64,000 nucleotides of DNA, taken from NCBI RefSeq assembly GCF_027111315.2, contig NZ_CP114289.2, positions 992,001 to 1,056,000 of the forward strand, given 5' to 3'. The translations under genes were made by a program, and so were the position numbers. The notes beneath the pieces were generated by a model that did not search any database, had not been told where the DNA came from, and worked only from the letters and a program-made list of their open reading frames with translations. This document shows, in pieces, positions 32,569-42,490 of this stretch. This DNA is from Flavobacterium limnophilum. GTDB taxonomy: Bacteria > Bacteroidota > Bacteroidia > Flavobacteriales > Flavobacteriaceae. Each line of letters starts with the position of its first letter. Positions within the stretch are counted from its first letter, which is position 1.

Positions 32569-32773
32569 CAATTATCAGGGCATTCGCTTTTAAAATTTTT
32601 GCCACGAATTACACGAATAAACACGAATTACAACTAGATTTTAATTCCACGAATTCTTAAAAACAGATAAAATTCGTGCAATTCGATTTCAAATTTGATA
32701 AAAATTAGTGACAATTGGTGTAATTCGTGGCTAATTTTTTTTTCTTTTTTAAAAGCGAACGCCCTGAACAATT
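32569..32773. repeat. MITE-like palindromic repeat in a 362-bp gap
   Basis: Ends CAGGGCATTCGCTTTTAAAA and TTTTAAAAGCGAACGCCCTG are inverted. Inside lie GCCACGAATTACACGAA and TGTAATTCGTGGC, also inverted. A related unit lies near 62,755-62,875. The rest of the gap (32437-32568) shows no gene. Confidence 0.65.
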
Positions 32774-32798
32774 ATAGATTTAACAAACTTTTAAAAAA

Positions 32799-34067
32799 CT
32801 AAAAATCTTCCAAATCTTTTCTTTTAAAGCGTTGGTAGAAGCGGTATTTTGCTCCTTTTACAATTTGCGAATGATAAATTCCGATGGAACCGGAAGCAAA
32901 ATAAGCCAGCACGCAAGCAATGCCAATGTAAACGCCACTTTCAATGCCAAAAAGTTCCATTCCCATAACGGTACAGGCAATAGGAGTGTGGGTGGCTCCC
33001 GAAAATACGGCCACGAATCCCATTCCTGCCAAAAGGGCGATCGGCAAAGGAATGACCAGTGACAAGGCGCTTCCCAAGGTGGCGCCAACAAAGAATAACG
33101 GAGTAACTTCGCCGCCTTTAAATCCGGCACCCAACGTGAATCCGGTAAACAGTGTTTTTAACAAAAAATCATGGGATTGATTTGGATTCGAGAATGAATC
33201 GACGATGCCGGGAACTCCCAAACCAATGTATTTCGTGGTTCCCATAAGATAAATGGCGATAACCAAAACTAATCCTCCCACAAACGGGCGCAAGGGCGGA
33301 TATTCTATTGTTTTTGCAAATAGTCTTCCCCAAAAATGGGTTGTTCTGGAAAAAAGCATGGCTGCCAACCCGAATGCAATACTCGCCACAATGATCCAAG
33401 GCATAATTTGCAGCGACATTTCGGGCACGACCGGAATTTGGTAATGCGTGTGTTTTACTTGCCAAAACTCGACGGTAAAATAGGCAACATAAGCCACCAA
33501 AAAGGAAAGTACGCTGCTTTTGAGGCTGATTTTGCTGAAATACAAAACTTCCAAGGCAAACAAGGCTCCAGCCAATGGTGTGCCAAAAACAGATGCGAAA
33601 CCTGCACTGATTCCCAGAATAATGAGTGTTTTTCTGTCGGAATTGTCCAGTTTATCTCTCGACTGCGCTCGAGATGACAGTCTAGAAAATTGGTCGGCGA
33701 TTGCTCCGCCCATTTGTACGGCCGTGCCTTCGCGACCAGCCGAACCTCCAAAAAGATGGGTGATTAAAGTGCTGGCCAACACCATCGGAGCCATTTTGAA
33801 AGGAATGGTTTTTTGTGGATTTTCGTATTCTTCCAGCAACAAGTTATTGCCTTTCACGACAGTTGCCCCATATTGATGGTACAGCCATCCTATGTATAGT
33901 CCGCCCATTGGCAACAGCCAAATAATCCAATTGTTGTGTTCCCTGAATTGGGTAACCCATTCCAACGACACCAAAAAAAAGGCCGAAGCCGAACCTGAAA
34001 GAATGCCTGTCAAAACACAAATGAAAATCCATTTGAGGGAGAGAAGAAGGATTTTTTTTAGGTTCAT
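32799..34067 (-). CDS. ClC family chloride channel/transporter
   Basis: A 422-aa inner-membrane protein with about 10 hydrophobic segments. Signature ClC motifs are present: GGSAGREGTAVQMGGAIAD (anion filter and GREGP-like motif), GISAGFASVFGTPLAGALFA, and GAGFKGGEVTPLFFVGATLG. It moves chloride or a similar anion. Between helices, residues around SSRAQSRDKLDNSD come from a REP-like palindrome inserted in frame. No CBS domains follow. Confidence 0.9.
   Translation of the reverse strand: MNLKKILLLSLKWIFICVLTGILSGSASAFFLVSLEWVTQFREHNNWIIWLLPMGGLYIGWLYHQYGATVVKGNNLLLEEYENPQKTIPFKMAPMVLASTLITHLFGGSAGREGTAVQMGGAIADQFSRLSSRAQSRDKLDNSDRKTLIILGISAGFASVFGTPLAGALFALEVLYFSKISLKSSVLSFLVAYVAYFTVEFWQVKHTHYQIPVVPEMSLQIMPWIIVASIAFGLAAMLFSRTTHFWGRLFAKTIEYPPLRPFVGGLVLVIAIYLMGTTKYIGLGVPGIVDSFSNPNQSHDFLLKTLFTGFTLGAGFKGGEVTPLFFVGATLGSALSLVIPLPIALLAGMGFVAVFSGATHTPIACTVMGMELFGIESGVYIGIACVLAYFASGSIGIYHSQIVKGAKYRFYQRFKRKDLEDF
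33653..33679. repeat. REP-like palindrome inside the ClC gene
   Basis: ATCTCTCGACTGCGCTCGAG with a following ATGACA is a common flavobacterial REP core (CTCGACTGCGCTCGAG). Here it is in frame and adds a polar loop to the protein. Confidence 0.6.
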
Positions 34068-34123
34068 TAAATGCAGTACTTTAATTAGATTGCTCTTTTT
34101 ACTAGAATGAAATAAGGTTATTT

Positions 34124-34182
34124 GTCATTCCGCAGGAATCTCTTTTATGGTTCTTGTTTGTTGAGATTCCTTCGGAATGACA
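34124..34182. repeat. REP-like inverted repeat
   Basis: GTCATTCCGCAGGAATCTC and GAGATTCCTTCGGAATGAC pair around a 21-nt loop, between the ClC and RidA genes. A further GATTGCTTCGTTCCTCGCAA motif follows. Confidence 0.6.
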
Positions 34183-34226
34183 AAATTGTAGTGATTGCTT
34201 CGTTCCTCGCAATGACAATATTAATA

Positions 34227-34613
34227 TTATTCAGCAGCTACAGCCGTAAATTCTATTTCCACCAAATATTCAGGAGCTACCAATTTGCTCACTTCATAGA
34301 AACCGGTTGCTGGTTTGATGTCTTTGAAAAAAGTGGCATGTGCTTTGGCAACATCCTCAAAAGAAGTTATGTCGGTGGTGAAAATGCGGGTACGAATCAC
34401 GTCTTTCATTCCTACATTAAGGTCTTCCAATACTTTTTCTATTCTTTCCAAAATGTTCAGGGTTTGGGCATAAGCATCGTCGGCTTTTACTTTTTCACCG
34501 TCCACAATGGCCACGGTTCCCGATACTTCAATGATATTTCCAATGCGAACCGCACGACAATAACCCATTTTGTCTTCCCATGGAGAACCTGTCAAGATGT
34601 TTTCTCTTTTCAT
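34227..34613 (-). CDS. RidA/YjgF family protein
   Basis: About 128 aa from ATG 34613; an in-frame ATG at 34655 would add 14 residues without homology. It has the RidA trimer pattern: GYCRAVRIGNIIEVSGTVA near the N-terminus, QTLNILERIEKVLEDLNVGM in the middle and FYEVSKLVAPEYLVEIEFTA at the end. Classical RidA has RxxxxxCPF-type residues with a catalytic arginine; this subgroup member keeps the fold, and enamine/imine deaminase activity is possible but not shown. Confidence 0.85.
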   Translation of the reverse strand: MKRENILTGSPWEDKMGYCRAVRIGNIIEVSGTVAIVDGEKVKADDAYAQTLNILERIEKVLEDLNVGMKDVIRTRIFTTDITSFEDVAKAHATFFKDIKPATGFYEVSKLVAPEYLVEIEFTAVAAE

Positions 34614-34805
34614 TTTAATTGTTTTTGTGTTGATTTTTAGAGAGTTGGTTTTCAACTCTTGTGTTTGTTTCAGTGCCGCAATTTATAAAAATTTGGAAAG
34701 AAATCGCGTAAATTTTTAATTCTAAAAGATTAAATGACTGGAATTGGTTTTAGAGCCACTTAATTCTTCAAAATGTAATAAATTTTATAATTGGATGTTA
34801 TATAA

Positions 34806-35012
34806 GTAGCGTTTGGTTGCACGACAAATTGCATTTTAAAAAATTTTTGCTGTGTTTCTTGCTATTTGTCACGCTGCAAGCGTCCCAATTAAGTTGCTCT
34901 AGTTTGTTGAGACGCTTTCAGCGTGACTAACCAAATTGATTGTGTTTGTTTTCCAGAGAACAACTAATTGATTTTTCGGAAAAGTTCAATTTGTCGTGCG
35001 CCCGTAGCGTTT
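34806..35012. mobile_element. MITE with 9-bp target duplication in a 430-bp gap
   Basis: GTAGCGTTT occurs at 34806-34814 and 35004-35012. Between them a 189-bp unit has terminal inverted repeats GGTTGCACGACAAATTG and CAATTTGTCGTGCGCCC and an inner stem GTCACGCTGCAAGCGTC/GACGCTTTCAGCGTGAC. No coding frame is seen, so it depends on a transposase elsewhere. The rest of 34656-35086 shows nothing else. Confidence 0.75.
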
Positions 35013-35086
35013 AATTATACCATTTTATGGTTTTGGACTTTTTGTTTTAAATGTAATTGCACTGATTAACCTATTATGTAAATGTC

Positions 35087-35683
35087 ATGAAAAGAATAGT
35101 GTTTTTTGTTTTTGTAGTATGCATGTCTTTAACTGGCTATGCACAGAAAGAATTTGATGTCAAGTTCAAGCCCATTCCAGCCAAAAAATCGAAAACGAAA
35201 GAAGTCATTCCTCCAAAAGTCGTTTCGCCAAAAATTACGCCGCCTGCTGTCGTGAAAAAACCGGATTCCTTGCAGGTCAATCCCGATGCTCTTTTCAAGG
35301 ACAGCAATCTGTATAAAAAAGAAGATAATTCGGAAGGTGTTTTCTATAGACGAAATCAATATTTGGGTAGTTTCAAAATCAAGACCTTTACCTCGACCAT
35401 ACGGTATCGTGACGCCGCTTTTGTGGATGGCGACAAGATAAAAGTGTATTTGAACGGTAAAGTAATTGAACCCGAAGTTGTCATGGATGGAGATTTCAAG
35501 GGATTCAAGATCAAATTGGAAAAAGGCATCAACAGGATTGATTTTGAAGCCTTGAATGAAGGTTTTGCATCGCCCAATACGGCGGAACTCCAGGTTTTTG
35601 ACGATTTGGGAGTTGTTGTTTCCTCCAGCCAGTGGAATGTGGGCACGGGCTATAAAGCCACCATTATATTGGTTAAAGAATAA
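35087..35683 (+). CDS. Secreted hypothetical protein, paralogue A
   Basis: A 198-aa periplasmic or secreted protein with a signal peptide (MKRIVFFVFVVCMSLTGYAQ), a Lys/Pro-rich linker (about 25-65) and a C-terminal beta-rich domain. Key segments are YLGSFKIKTFTSTIRYRDAA, DGDKIKVYLNGKVIEPEV and NTAELQVFDDLGVVVSSSQW. The same domain forms the C-terminus of the next gene (36020-36745). The FDVKFKPI start also matches FNTKFRPI there. Function unknown. Confidence 0.75.
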   Translation: MKRIVFFVFVVCMSLTGYAQKEFDVKFKPIPAKKSKTKEVIPPKVVSPKITPPAVVKKPDSLQVNPDALFKDSNLYKKEDNSEGVFYRRNQYLGSFKIKTFTSTIRYRDAAFVDGDKIKVYLNGKVIEPEVVMDGDFKGFKIKLEKGINRIDFEALNEGFASPNTAELQVFDDLGVVVSSSQWNVGTGYKATIILVKE

Positions 35684-35713
35684 TAGTTTCTCTTTAGTAA
35701 TTCTCCTTCGTCG

Positions 35714-35866
35714 CTTCGAGTGATTTTAAATAGTAATGCGACAGCTTTACTATTTAAAATTGTATCGAGAAGTTTTTTAATCATAAGGTTCTCGATACAA
35801 TTTTTAAAGCTTTACATTTTTTTGTTTCATTAACCATTTCTTTAGGCTTTAAAAATCACTCGAACT
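35714..35866. repeat. Nested inverted repeats between the two paralogues (336-bp gap)
   Basis: Outer arms CTTCGAGTGATTTTAAA and TTTAAAAATCACTCGAA enclose two hairpins: AAATAGTAA/TTACTATTT and TTGTATCGAGAA/TTCTCGATACAA. The result is a cloverleaf-like fold. No gene is present. Confidence 0.65.
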
Positions 35867-36019
35867 GACGGATAAGATTGAATAGGATTTAAACTTCAAT
35901 TTTTCTATTCAATTAATAAAATCCTGAAAATTATTTTATGTTATTTTTGTGACTTTTGACAATTGATTTCCATTATTTTTGGACTTTTTAAATATTGATT
36001 CATCAATAGGAGAAACAAC

Positions 36020-36745
36020 ATGAAGCAGATTCTTTTTTTTATTCTTATACTTGGTATTACCTCAAAAGCCTTTGGACAGGCTGAATTCAACACCAAATTC
36101 AGGCCCATCAAGCCTCAAACCACGACAGCAAAGCCCAAAAGCGACATCAAGCCGCCGACCAATTTGCCTAAATTGAATATACCAAAAATCGTCGCTCCCA
36201 ATGTATTGAAGGAAACGAATATTTTTGGCACCAAACCCAAACCCAACAATGCATTCGAGATAGGTACTCCCGAGAATCATTTTTCGATGGTTATGAAAAA
36301 TAAATTCGAGCATAAGCTGGGCGATGTTTATCAAAGCAAAATGGCCAAGGATTTGGATAAAACAATGGTTAGGGAAGGGTTGAAGGAAGATAGTAGTTCA
36401 TTGGATAGAAAAGATAGATATTTGGGTGATTATAAAACCAAATCTGAATTTTTGGTAGTGAAGTACAGGGATTATATCCAAATTGACGGCGATTTGATTA
36501 ATGTCTATTTGAATGACAAGTTAATACAATCTCAACTGTACTTGTATTCTCAATTGGACGAATTTAAAATTCCTTTGGTATTGGGAATCAATAATATTGA
36601 GTTTGTTGTGGCAAGCCAAGGAACTTCTGGCGGAAACACGGCAGAAATTCACGTGGTTGATGATGCAGGAAAACCGATGACCAATGAATATTGGAATAAT
36701 TTGGCACTGGGAACCAGAATCAAATTAATTGTTATGAAGGAGTGA
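36020..36745 (+). CDS. Secreted hypothetical protein, paralogue B
   Basis: A 241-aa protein with signal peptide MKQILFFILILGITSKAFGQ, a Pro/Lys-rich stretch with KPPTNLPKLNIPKIVAPN, and a C-terminal beta domain. That domain has YLGDYKTKSEFLVVKYRDYI, DGDLINVYLNDKLIQSQ and NTAEIHVVDDAGKPMTNEYW. It clearly parallels the gene at 35087, so the pair arose by duplication. A purine-rich AGGAGAA lies about 10 bases before the ATG. Confidence 0.75.
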   Translation: MKQILFFILILGITSKAFGQAEFNTKFRPIKPQTTTAKPKSDIKPPTNLPKLNIPKIVAPNVLKETNIFGTKPKPNNAFEIGTPENHFSMVMKNKFEHKLGDVYQSKMAKDLDKTMVREGLKEDSSSLDRKDRYLGDYKTKSEFLVVKYRDYIQIDGDLINVYLNDKLIQSQLYLYSQLDEFKIPLVLGINNIEFVVASQGTSGGNTAEIHVVDDAGKPMTNEYWNNLALGTRIKLIVMKE

Positions 36746-36883
36746 TTGGCAGAAATCTATTTCCAAATAATGACCAATGAAAGTCAATCACTAAAAAAAG
36801 AAACTAAAGGCTAATTTCTAAATAGTTACAAATTTTTCAAATTTCGATTTTTCAATCCCAATTATATAAAGTATTTTTGCCGA

Positions 36884-38413
36884 ATGCAACACAACGTACT
36901 TATTTTAGATTTCGGATCGCAATACACACAGCTTATTGCTCGAAGAGTTCGCGAATTAAATATTTTCTGCGAAATTTTCCCTTACAATCATTTTCCGAGT
37001 GATTTATCAAGTTATAAAGCGGTAATTCTTGGTGGAAGCCCTTTTTCTGTTAGAGGAGAAGATGCACCACACCCGGATTTATCCCAAATTAGAGGAAAAC
37101 TACCCATGCTTGCCGTTTGTTACGGAGCGCAATATTTAGCCCATTTCAGTGGGGGAGAAGTTGCCGCATCCAATACAAGAGAATACGGAAGAGCCAATTT
37201 GTCCTATATTAAAGAAGAAGAAATTTTCTTCGAAGGTGTTTCCGAAAACAGCCAAGTTTGGATGAGTCATAGCGACAGCATCAAGGCTTTGCCAACCAAT
37301 GGAGTGAAACTGGCCAGCACGCACGACGTGGAATTTGCCGCTTACAAAATTGAAGGCGAAACGACTTATGCCATTCAATACCATCCCGAAGTTTTCCATT
37401 CCACGGATGGATCCAAAATGTTGGAGAATTTCTTGGTGAAAATTGCCCATGTTCCCCAAAATTTCACGCCAGGTGCTTTCGTTGAAGAAATCGTGGCCGA
37501 AATGAAGGAGAAAATCGGAAACGACAAAGTGGTTTTGGGACTTTCAGGAGGAGTAGATTCGACAGTGGCAGCGGTTTTATTGAACAAAGCCATTGGAAAA
37601 AACTTGTATTGTATTTTCGTGAACAACGGATTGCTTCGCAAGAATGAGTTCCAATCTGTTTTGGATCAATACGAAGGAATGGGCTTGAACGTGAAAGGAG
37701 TGGATGCTTCCCAACGTTTTTATGATGCCTTGGCAGGAGTTACCGATCCAGAATTAAAAAGAAAAGCCATTGGTAATGCTTTTATCGAGGTTTTTGACGT
37801 TGAGTCACACCGCATAGAAGACGTTACTTGGTTGGCACAGGGAACAATATATCCTGACGTAATCGAATCGGTTTCGGTAAAAGGACCATCGGCAACCATC
37901 AAATCACACCATAATGTGGGAGGTTTGCCAGATTACATGAAATTGAAAGTGGTGGAGCCTTTGCGCATGCTTTTCAAGGACGAAGTGCGTAGAGTGGGAG
38001 CAACTTTAGGAATTGACCCTGAATTATTGGGAAGACATCCTTTCCCGGGACCTGGATTGTCGATTCGTATTTTGGGAGACATTACCTTGGAAAAAGTGCA
38101 AATCTTGCAAGACGTGGATAAAGTTTTTATCGACGGATTGAAATCTTGGGGATTATACGATAAAGTTTGGCAAGCCGGAGCGATTTTACTTCCCGTAAAC
38201 AGCGTTGGAGTAATGGGCGATGAGCGTACCTACGAAAAAGTGGTGGCGCTTCGTGCCGTGGAATCTACGGATGGAATGACCGCTGATTGGGTGCATTTGC
38301 CTTATGATTTCTTGATGAAAGTGTCCAACGACATTATCAATAAAGTAAAAGGGGTGAATCGTGTAGTTTACGATATCAGCTCCAAACCGCCAGCAACAAT
38401 TGAGTGGGAATAA
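36884..38413 (+). CDS. guaA: GMP synthase (glutamine-hydrolysing)
   Basis: A 509-aa cytoplasmic enzyme making GMP from XMP, glutamine and ATP. The N-terminal class I amidotransferase has the nucleophile in AVCYGAQY and the H/E pair in QYHPEVFHS. The ATP pyrophosphatase domain shows the P-loop [12 protein letters not shown], and the C-terminal dimerisation domain has [14 protein letters not shown] and ends KPPATIEWE, the invariant tail. Length is normal. Confidence 0.98.
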   Translation: MQHNVLILDFGSQYTQLIARRVRELNIFCEIFPYNHFPSDLSSYKAVILGGSPFSVRGEDAPHPDLSQIRGKLPMLAVCYGAQYLAHFSGGEVAASNTREYGRANLSYIKEEEIFFEGVSENSQVWMSHSDSIKALPTNGVKLASTHDVEFAAYKIEGETTYAIQYHPEVFHSTDGSKMLENFLVKIAHVPQNFTPGAFVEEIVAEMKEKIGNDKVVLGLSGGVDSTVAAVLLNKAIGKNLYCIFVNNGLLRKNEFQSVLDQYEGMGLNVKGVDASQRFYDALAGVTDPELKRKAIGNAFIEVFDVESHRIEDVTWLAQGTIYPDVIESVSVKGPSATIKSHHNVGGLPDYMKLKVVEPLRMLFKDEVRRVGATLGIDPELLGRHPFPGPGLSIRILGDITLEKVQILQDVDKVFIDGLKSWGLYDKVWQAGAILLPVNSVGVMGDERTYEKVVALRAVESTDGMTADWVHLPYDFLMKVSNDIINKVKGVNRVVYDISSKPPATIEWE

Positions 38414-38427
38414 TATTATTTTTTAAG

Positions 38428-38462
38428 ATTAAGTCGTTACATTTGTAACGACTTAATTTTTT
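38428..38462 (+). terminator. Rho-independent terminator after guaA
   Basis: ATTAAGTCGTTAC and GTAACGACTTAAT pair around ATTT, followed by TTTT. Confidence 0.85.
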
Positions 38463-38473
38463 AAATTCTATTT

Positions 38474-40348
38474 ATGAAATATTTTTTTAGCGTTTTATTG
38501 TTGACTGTTTTTATTTCTAATGTCTCTTTCGGACAGCAAGCTACAACAACTCACAAAGTTCTAAAAGGCGAAAACATAACCCAAATCGCCCAAAATCACA
38601 AAACCACTCCTGCTGAAATTTATAAACTGAATCCAGAAGCGCAAGGCGGAATTAGCGAAAACCAAATACTGAATATTCCGGAAAGACTTGCTCAACCCAA
38701 AAATACAATTGCCCATATTGTAGCTCCCAAAGAAACCTTGTATGGTTTGGCTACCAAGTACAAAGTAAAAGTGGAAGCCATTCAAACTTTGAATGCAGCA
38801 GCTCTTGCTAATGGTATGCAAATAGGAGAGGAATTATTTATTCCTGAAGCTACAATTCAAAAAACAGAAACAGTTGGTGTAAAAAGTACCCACCTAGTTC
38901 AGGCAAAAGAGTCTTTGTTCAGCATTGCCAGACAATATAATGTATCCGTTGAAGATTTAGACAAAGCCAATTCAGATTTGCTGAAAGACGGTTTGCAAAT
39001 CGGACAGGAAATCAAAATCCCAAACAAAAAGAAAACTTTAGATGGTAGAGTGAGAGTCATCAATGACGAAACTATTTTCCATGTAGTCAAGCCCAAAGAA
39101 ACGAAATATTCCATAGCCAAACAATTTGGGATTTCGGTGGCACAATTAGAATCCCAAAATCCTGAAATTGTAAACGGATTGATTGAAGGCAATAAGTTGG
39201 CCATCAACGTGCAAGCCGTCAAGCCAACCAATGAAAACGAAGAGCTAATGATTGCCTTGGCCGAAAAGCAGGTGGTAGTTGAAAAATCAAAAGCCAAGGA
39301 AGCTGAAATTGAAAAATTGTCCGACAAGTTATATGTACAACGACAAATCAATCAAAAGGTACTGAAAATAAATTCCTTGCAAATCAATTTGGATCAAATT
39401 GATGTTTCAAAAGAAGGTTCCGTAGAAAGATTAAAACTGGTATTGGAAGCCAACAAAAACATTCAGGATGTTTTGATTTCCAAATTAGATTCGTTGGTTT
39501 ACAGGATGAACGAAGAATTGGATGACATCAAAAACACCGAAATTACAAATATTGAGGACTCCAAAAGACTTGAAAAAATATCGTACGACAATATTGCCAA
39601 AACAAGCCAACTGTCAACAGAACTTAAAAAAGAATTGGCCGAAAACAGAAAAGTTTATACAGGGTTCATGAATAAAGCAGAGCAAATGGTCGTGGCCGAA
39701 AATTTAATCTACAAGAAAAAAGTCAGAGAAAATCAAAGTGCCAATGCAAAACCGATGGACGATGCCACACCAGACAAGATAAAAGAAATGACGGTGGAAA
39801 AATTGGCCTATGAACAAAAGCGCAGGGATGAATTAACCGATCAAATAACGGAAATCCTCGAATCTATTGACAGTCAAAAGAAGGTAGAGATAAAAAGACA
39901 TATTAGTAAAGCGGTTTTTTATACCCAGGAAGCCAGAGATTTTGACGATAAAGTGGCATTGGTCAAACTAGAAAGATATAAAACAAAAGCAGAAGCATCC
40001 CAATCCAAAGCAAAAATGAACACAGAACTGGATTCAACCCCATCGAAAGAAAAAATAAAATATGTTGAACCCAGAATTGAAACCTGCAACAATCTCAAAG
40101 CAGTAAACAACGGCTATTATCTTGTGATAGACAGTTATAAAGAAGCTTCGGAAAGAGATCATTTTATTATGCAATTAATCGATTCAGGCGAACTCAATTC
40201 GAGTTTCTTTTTTAATGTAAATGCACTGGTTTATTACGTTTATACCAACTATTATAAGACAAAAGAAGAAGTAATTGAAGAATACAAACAAAAAAGTGGC
40301 CAATTTCTTTATGATAAAATGTTTATTGTCAAAATTGAAAATGAATAA
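38474..40348 (+). CDS. LysM-repeat exported protein with coiled coil
   Basis: A 624-aa exported protein: a signal peptide (MKYFFSVLLLTVFISNVSFG), four LysM peptidoglycan-binding repeats in the first 250 residues (THKVLKGENITQIAQNHKTT, HIVAPKETLYGLATKYKVK, HLVQAKESLFSIARQYNVS, FHVVKPKETKYSIAKQFGIS), then a long charged coiled coil (about 260-490) and a C-terminal domain with YYLVIDSYKEASERDHF resembling an SPOR-type fold. It probably sits at the cell wall. The next gene has the same LysM layout. Confidence 0.85.
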   Translation: MKYFFSVLLLTVFISNVSFGQQATTTHKVLKGENITQIAQNHKTTPAEIYKLNPEAQGGISENQILNIPERLAQPKNTIAHIVAPKETLYGLATKYKVKVEAIQTLNAAALANGMQIGEELFIPEATIQKTETVGVKSTHLVQAKESLFSIARQYNVSVEDLDKANSDLLKDGLQIGQEIKIPNKKKTLDGRVRVINDETIFHVVKPKETKYSIAKQFGISVAQLESQNPEIVNGLIEGNKLAINVQAVKPTNENEELMIALAEKQVVVEKSKAKEAEIEKLSDKLYVQRQINQKVLKINSLQINLDQIDVSKEGSVERLKLVLEANKNIQDVLISKLDSLVYRMNEELDDIKNTEITNIEDSKRLEKISYDNIAKTSQLSTELKKELAENRKVYTGFMNKAEQMVVAENLIYKKKVRENQSANAKPMDDATPDKIKEMTVEKLAYEQKRRDELTDQITEILESIDSQKKVEIKRHISKAVFYTQEARDFDDKVALVKLERYKTKAEASQSKAKMNTELDSTPSKEKIKYVEPRIETCNNLKAVNNGYYLVIDSYKEASERDHFIMQLIDSGELNSSFFFNVNALVYYVYTNYYKTKEEVIEEYKQKSGQFLYDKMFIVKIENE

Positions 40349-40427
40349 TTTATTTGGCAAATCCTTAACGGTTCTTTCCAAATTTGAATATTAAATTTAC
40401 CCCAAAAAATTAATTTATTTACCTACA

Positions 40428-42344
40428 ATGAAATATTTTATAACGGTTTGTTTGGCTATTTTGGTTTTTTCTTTCAATGGTTTTTCACAAGAAAAAAATA
40501 GTACGCACAAGGTTGAAAAAGGCGAAACAGTAGCCCAAATTGCACAAAAATACAATGTCACCCCTTATGATATTTATAAATTAAATCCCGATGCCCAAAG
40601 TGGTTTGAAGCCCAACAGCGTTTTGCTGATTCCTAAAAAATCGGCTACTTCAAAAGCAACTGTTCAAGCCAAAACGCATAAAGTAGCACCCAAAGAGACT
40701 TTGTTTGCCATCGAAAAAAAATATGGTGTTTCAGACGAAGCCTTGAAAAAAGCCAATCCCGATTTGGAGAAATTAGGATTGCAAATCGGACAAACACTTG
40801 TTATCCCTTCGAATACGGGTTCGAAAACTGTAGCTTCAATACCGGAGAAACCCGTTTATCACGAAGTACTTCCAAAGGAAACCAAGTTTTCCATTGCCAA
40901 AAAATATGGAATTACCATCGAAGAATTGGAAAAACGAAACCCTGAAATTATTCCTAATCTGCCAATAGGATACCAATTGTTGATCAAAGGGACTGCTCCA
41001 AAAACGGATAAAGGTGTAACGGTTGCCACTCCAAAAGAAACTCCAAAACCCATTGTTCCCAAAGTTGCTCCAGCCATCCGTTATGTGGATTACGAGGTGA
41101 AACCCAAAGAGACTTTGTACAGTTTGTCCAAATCGTCTGGTTTGAGTCAAGAGGAATTCATCCAATTGAATCCGGCTTTGGCCAATGGTGTCGAAGTGGG
41201 GATGGTCTTGAAAGTGCCGTCAACAGCTGCAATGACACCCGAAACCAAGAAAGTCTATACCTCTTTGTCGAAAAAAACTACCGATAGAAAAAAACTGGTT
41301 TTGTTGTTGCCTTTCAATTTGTCGAAAATAGAAAGCGACACCATAAATTCAACTGCGTCTCGCTTGAAAAAAGACAAGTTCCTGAACATGACTCTGGATT
41401 TTTACTCCGGTGCCTTGATGGCCATCGATTCTGCCAAAACACTGGGAATTCCAGTTGACATTAAAATTTTTGATTCTCAAGAAACCAAAAACAGTTCGAA
41501 TATTTCCAGCATTAATCAAGAAAATAATCTAGAAACTGCCGATGCCATAATTGGTCCTTTTTATCAAAATAACGTGGAGAAAATGGCAGAGTTAGTAGGC
41601 AAAAACAATGTTCCGGTAATTTCCCCTTTGTCAAAAGATTTAGGAAATGCCTATCCTAATTTGTACCAAACGATTCCAACAAACGAAACTTTAAAGGCTG
41701 CCATGTTTGATTACATGAGAGCCAAAGGAGGCAATATCATTGCGGTGGTAGACAAGAAAAAGGAATCGGTTAGACAGTATATTCGTGAAAACCAAAAAGA
41801 CGTACAATTTGCGCCTCTACAAGAAAACGGAAGTTTGTCTGTTGATGGTTTGAAAAGCTTGTTCGTTAAAGACAAAATAAATTATGTGGTCATGGAAACG
41901 GCCAACACGGTCATGATAAAATGGACGATGAGCACGATGATGAGTGCCATGGCCAATTACAAAATGCAGTTGGTGATTTTGGAACCGAACGAAACCTTGG
42001 ACACGGATGAAATTAATTTCGTGAATTTGACCAAATTAAAATTGATGTATCCTTCGGTAACCCGCGAAAACGAATCTCCCGAAGCCTTGATTTTTGATAA
42101 GGAATACAGAAAGAAAAACAAGATTTTCCCGAGTAATTTTGCCACTCGTGGTTTCGACGTGATTTTTGACACCATGATGCGTTTGTCGCAAGACAAAACC
42201 TATCAGGAAACCGCCGATGCCGTTGCCACGGAGCAAGTGGACAACAAGTTTGAATATTACAAAAAAGAGGGCGGAGGCTACACCAATAAAGGTGTTTATA
42301 TCCTGTATTACGACACTGATTTAACGATAAAAGAAGCGAATTAA
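40428..42344 (+). CDS. LysM-repeat protein with periplasmic-binding-like domain
   Basis: A 638-aa exported protein. Signal peptide (MKYFITVCLAILVFSFNGFS), four LysM repeats in residues 25-280 (THKVEKGETVAQIAQKYNVT, THKVAPKETLFAIEKKYGVS, YHEVLPKETKFSIAKKYGIT, DYEVKPKETLYSLSKSSGL), then a type-1 periplasmic-binding fold from about 290 on (KLVLLLPFNLSKIESDT, ADAIIGPFYQNNVEKMAELV, NVPVISPLSK). It may sense or scaffold at the cell wall; its ligand is unknown. It lies 79 bp after its LysM paralogue, in the same direction. Confidence 0.88.
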   Translation: MKYFITVCLAILVFSFNGFSQEKNSTHKVEKGETVAQIAQKYNVTPYDIYKLNPDAQSGLKPNSVLLIPKKSATSKATVQAKTHKVAPKETLFAIEKKYGVSDEALKKANPDLEKLGLQIGQTLVIPSNTGSKTVASIPEKPVYHEVLPKETKFSIAKKYGITIEELEKRNPEIIPNLPIGYQLLIKGTAPKTDKGVTVATPKETPKPIVPKVAPAIRYVDYEVKPKETLYSLSKSSGLSQEEFIQLNPALANGVEVGMVLKVPSTAAMTPETKKVYTSLSKKTTDRKKLVLLLPFNLSKIESDTINSTASRLKKDKFLNMTLDFYSGALMAIDSAKTLGIPVDIKIFDSQETKNSSNISSINQENNLETADAIIGPFYQNNVEKMAELVGKNNVPVISPLSKDLGNAYPNLYQTIPTNETLKAAMFDYMRAKGGNIIAVVDKKKESVRQYIRENQKDVQFAPLQENGSLSVDGLKSLFVKDKINYVVMETANTVMIKWTMSTMMSAMANYKMQLVILEPNETLDTDEINFVNLTKLKLMYPSVTRENESPEALIFDKEYRKKNKIFPSNFATRGFDVIFDTMMRLSQDKTYQETADAVATEQVDNKFEYYKKEGGGYTNKGVYILYYDTDLTIKEAN

Positions 42345-42351
42345 GCTAGTG

Positions 42352-42462
42352 TTCAGTAATCAGTTTTTAGTATTCAGTTGTTTGAGCAGAAATCAATAAA
42401 AATAAACACGTAAAAGTTCCATAGGAACGATTCATATTGTAGCAACGGATTTTAATCCGTTG
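42352..42462. repeat. 7-bp repeat tract and hairpin
   Basis: Near 42352-42384, AGTGTTC, AGTAATC, AGTTTTT and AGTATTC are imperfect 7-bp repeats. At 42443-42462, CAACGGATT/AATCCGTTG is a perfect hairpin of a type repeated in flavobacterial genomes. Confidence 0.5.
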
Positions 42463-42490
42463 AGAATTATAAAATAGATAACAATAAATT

